Positions 63,225 through 64,000 of a DNA stretch of 64,000 bases are shown one piece after another (within the stretch, counting starts at the first letter, position 1; each line of letters starts with the position of its first letter). A program made the translations under genes and the position numbers. Below the pieces are notes generated by a model. The model saw nothing but the letters and a program-made list of their open reading frames with translations, did not search any database and was not told the origin of the DNA. Origin of the DNA: Methylogaea oryzae. GTDB lineage: Bacteria; Pseudomonadota; Gammaproteobacteria; Methylococcales; Methylococcaceae. Location: positions 1,108,501 through 1,172,500 of the forward strand of contig NZ_AP019782.1 of assembly GCF_019669985.1 (NCBI RefSeq), given 5' to 3'.

Positions 63225-64000
63225 AGCCCCTCCTTGCCCACCGCCGCCGCCAGCCGCGCCCACGCTTGCTGGGCTTGGACATAGGCTTGCCAGTAGCGCG
63301 TTTCGTATTCCAGCACGGCGGTTTCGGCCCGCAGCAAGTTGGCGAAATCCGCCTGGCCCACTTGGTAGGCGGACGCCATGGCGGCGGCGGTTTGCTTGGC
63401 CTGGGGCAGGATGGTGGTTTTGACCAGTTGGAACTGCTGCCGGGCGCCGCCGTAGCCGACCCAGTTCTCCGCCACTTCCGCCTGAACTTTGCGCAGGGCG
63501 TCCTGCAAGGCGTATTGCTCCTGCAGGAGTTCGCTATGGCGCTGGTCCACGGCTTTGGCTTGCTTGCCGCCGGCGTAAATGGGCAGGTTCATGCTGACGT
63601 GGAAGTTGGCGAAGTCGCTGCGGGTTAGGCCCGCCGGCGTGTTTTGCCGGGCGGCGTAGTCGGCGCCGACGTTGAAATCGGGATAGTAGCCCTTGTCCGC
63701 CAGCTCCAGCCGGCTTTGCGCCGCCCCCAGGGCTTTCTGCAATTGCGCCAGGGCGGGGCGGTTGCGCTCGGCCAGTTCCAGCAGCTCGCTTTGCTCGGCG
63801 TTTTGCGGCAGGGTGGGTTCGCCCGGCGGAGGCAGGCGCAAGGGCCGGCCGGCCGGCCGGTCGAGCAGGGCGTTGAGGCGGGCGATTTCGCCGTGGTGCA
63901 AGCGCGCGTGTTCCAGCTCCATGTCGCGCAGCTTGGACAGCTCCAGTTGCGCCAGCAGGGCGTCCTGCTGCATGGCTTCGCCGACCCGGTAGCGGGCCAG
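63221..64000 (-). CDS. cusC: CusC/TolC-family outer-membrane efflux protein (3' part)
   Basis: The C-terminal 259 residues of a TolC-family channel; the gene continues past the window end. Helical heptad blocks characterise TolC repeats (LGAAQSRLELADKGYYPDFNVG, then LPIYAGGKQAKAVDQR and a second pair AVLEYETRYWQAYVQAQQAW). It would form the outer-membrane exit of the copper efflux complex and is the first visible gene of the operon. Confidence 0.88.
   Translation of the reverse strand: MARYRVGEAMQQDALLAQLELSKLRDMELEHARLHHGEIARLNALLDRPAGRPLRLPPPGEPTLPQNAEQSELLELAERNRPALAQLQKALGAAQSRLELADKGYYPDFNVGADYAARQNTPAGLTRSDFANFHVSMNLPIYAGGKQAKAVDQRHSELLQEQYALQDALRKVQAEVAENWVGYGGARQQFQLVKTTILPQAKQTAAAMASAYQVGQADFANLLRAETAVLEYETRYWQAYVQAQQAWARLAAAVGKEGL

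Overview
The window is 64 kb of high-GC chromosomal DNA from a Gammaproteobacterium. The gene set (uppP, lpxK-kdsB, Lpp and L,D-transpeptidases, trpS, aroC, prmB, TusBCD/DsrEFH) is gammaproteobacterial. A formate-tetrahydrofolate ligase, a Cu(I)-type CusCBA pump and several gas- or redox-sensing c-di-GMP modules would suit a methanotroph of the Methylococcales. No methane monooxygenase gene lies in the window, so this placement is inference. I saw no tRNA, rRNA, CRISPR array, intact insertion sequence or prophage. Short palindromic interspersed repeats of at least four kinds are scattered through the window.

Layout: 1-5718 is a type I restriction-modification locus (hsdM 3' end, hsdS, hsdR) with a divergent ribbon-helix-helix gene between hsdS and hsdR. 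5740-6904 (minus) is PilZ-queD-DUF1249. 7171-10121 carries trpS, two lipoproteins (one FlgO-like) and a DUF4440-like secreted protein. 10257-15909 holds a LysR regulator, a large ACP / AMP-ligase / PlsC fusion and phosphoglucomutase. 16015-18094 is an envelope group in which two L,D-transpeptidases flank a Braun-type lipoprotein. 18407-21287 is a TPR response regulator with a histidine kinase, then an RRM protein. 21530-33558 is mostly housekeeping and accessory metabolism (DUF2231, a crystallin-fold protein, polyphosphate:AMP phosphotransferase, uppP, a UbiH-type hydroxylase, acyl-CoA ligase, BepA, a Tus/Dsr sulfur relay, a surface antigen, fhs). 34093-37063 is a cobalamin cluster. 37077-44499 (minus) holds a Ser/Thr kinase, the exbB-exbD-lpxK-ycaR-kdsB operon, an MFS transporter and aroC.

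44500-46590 looks inserted between aroC and prmB, which are neighbours in many Gammaproteobacteria. It holds a Cys-rich peptide, an unknown protein and an EAL phosphodiesterase. 47752-50968 pairs a FIST-domain protein with a hybrid histidine kinase (NosP/NahK-like). 51062-53714 is fliK, a stand-alone FlhB C-domain and a secretin-fragment protein. 55096-58079 couples a flavodiiron-like oxygen-binding domain protein to a GGDEF-EAL enzyme by a 4-nt overlap. The window closes with a methyltransferase and a cusCBA copper/silver efflux operon on the minus strand, whose outer-membrane gene runs off the end.

The most interesting content is the concentration of second-messenger and gas-sensing modules, the Dsr-like cysteines in the Tus-type operon, the three-part acyl-activation fusion, and a palindromic repeat that has become coding sequence inside that fusion.
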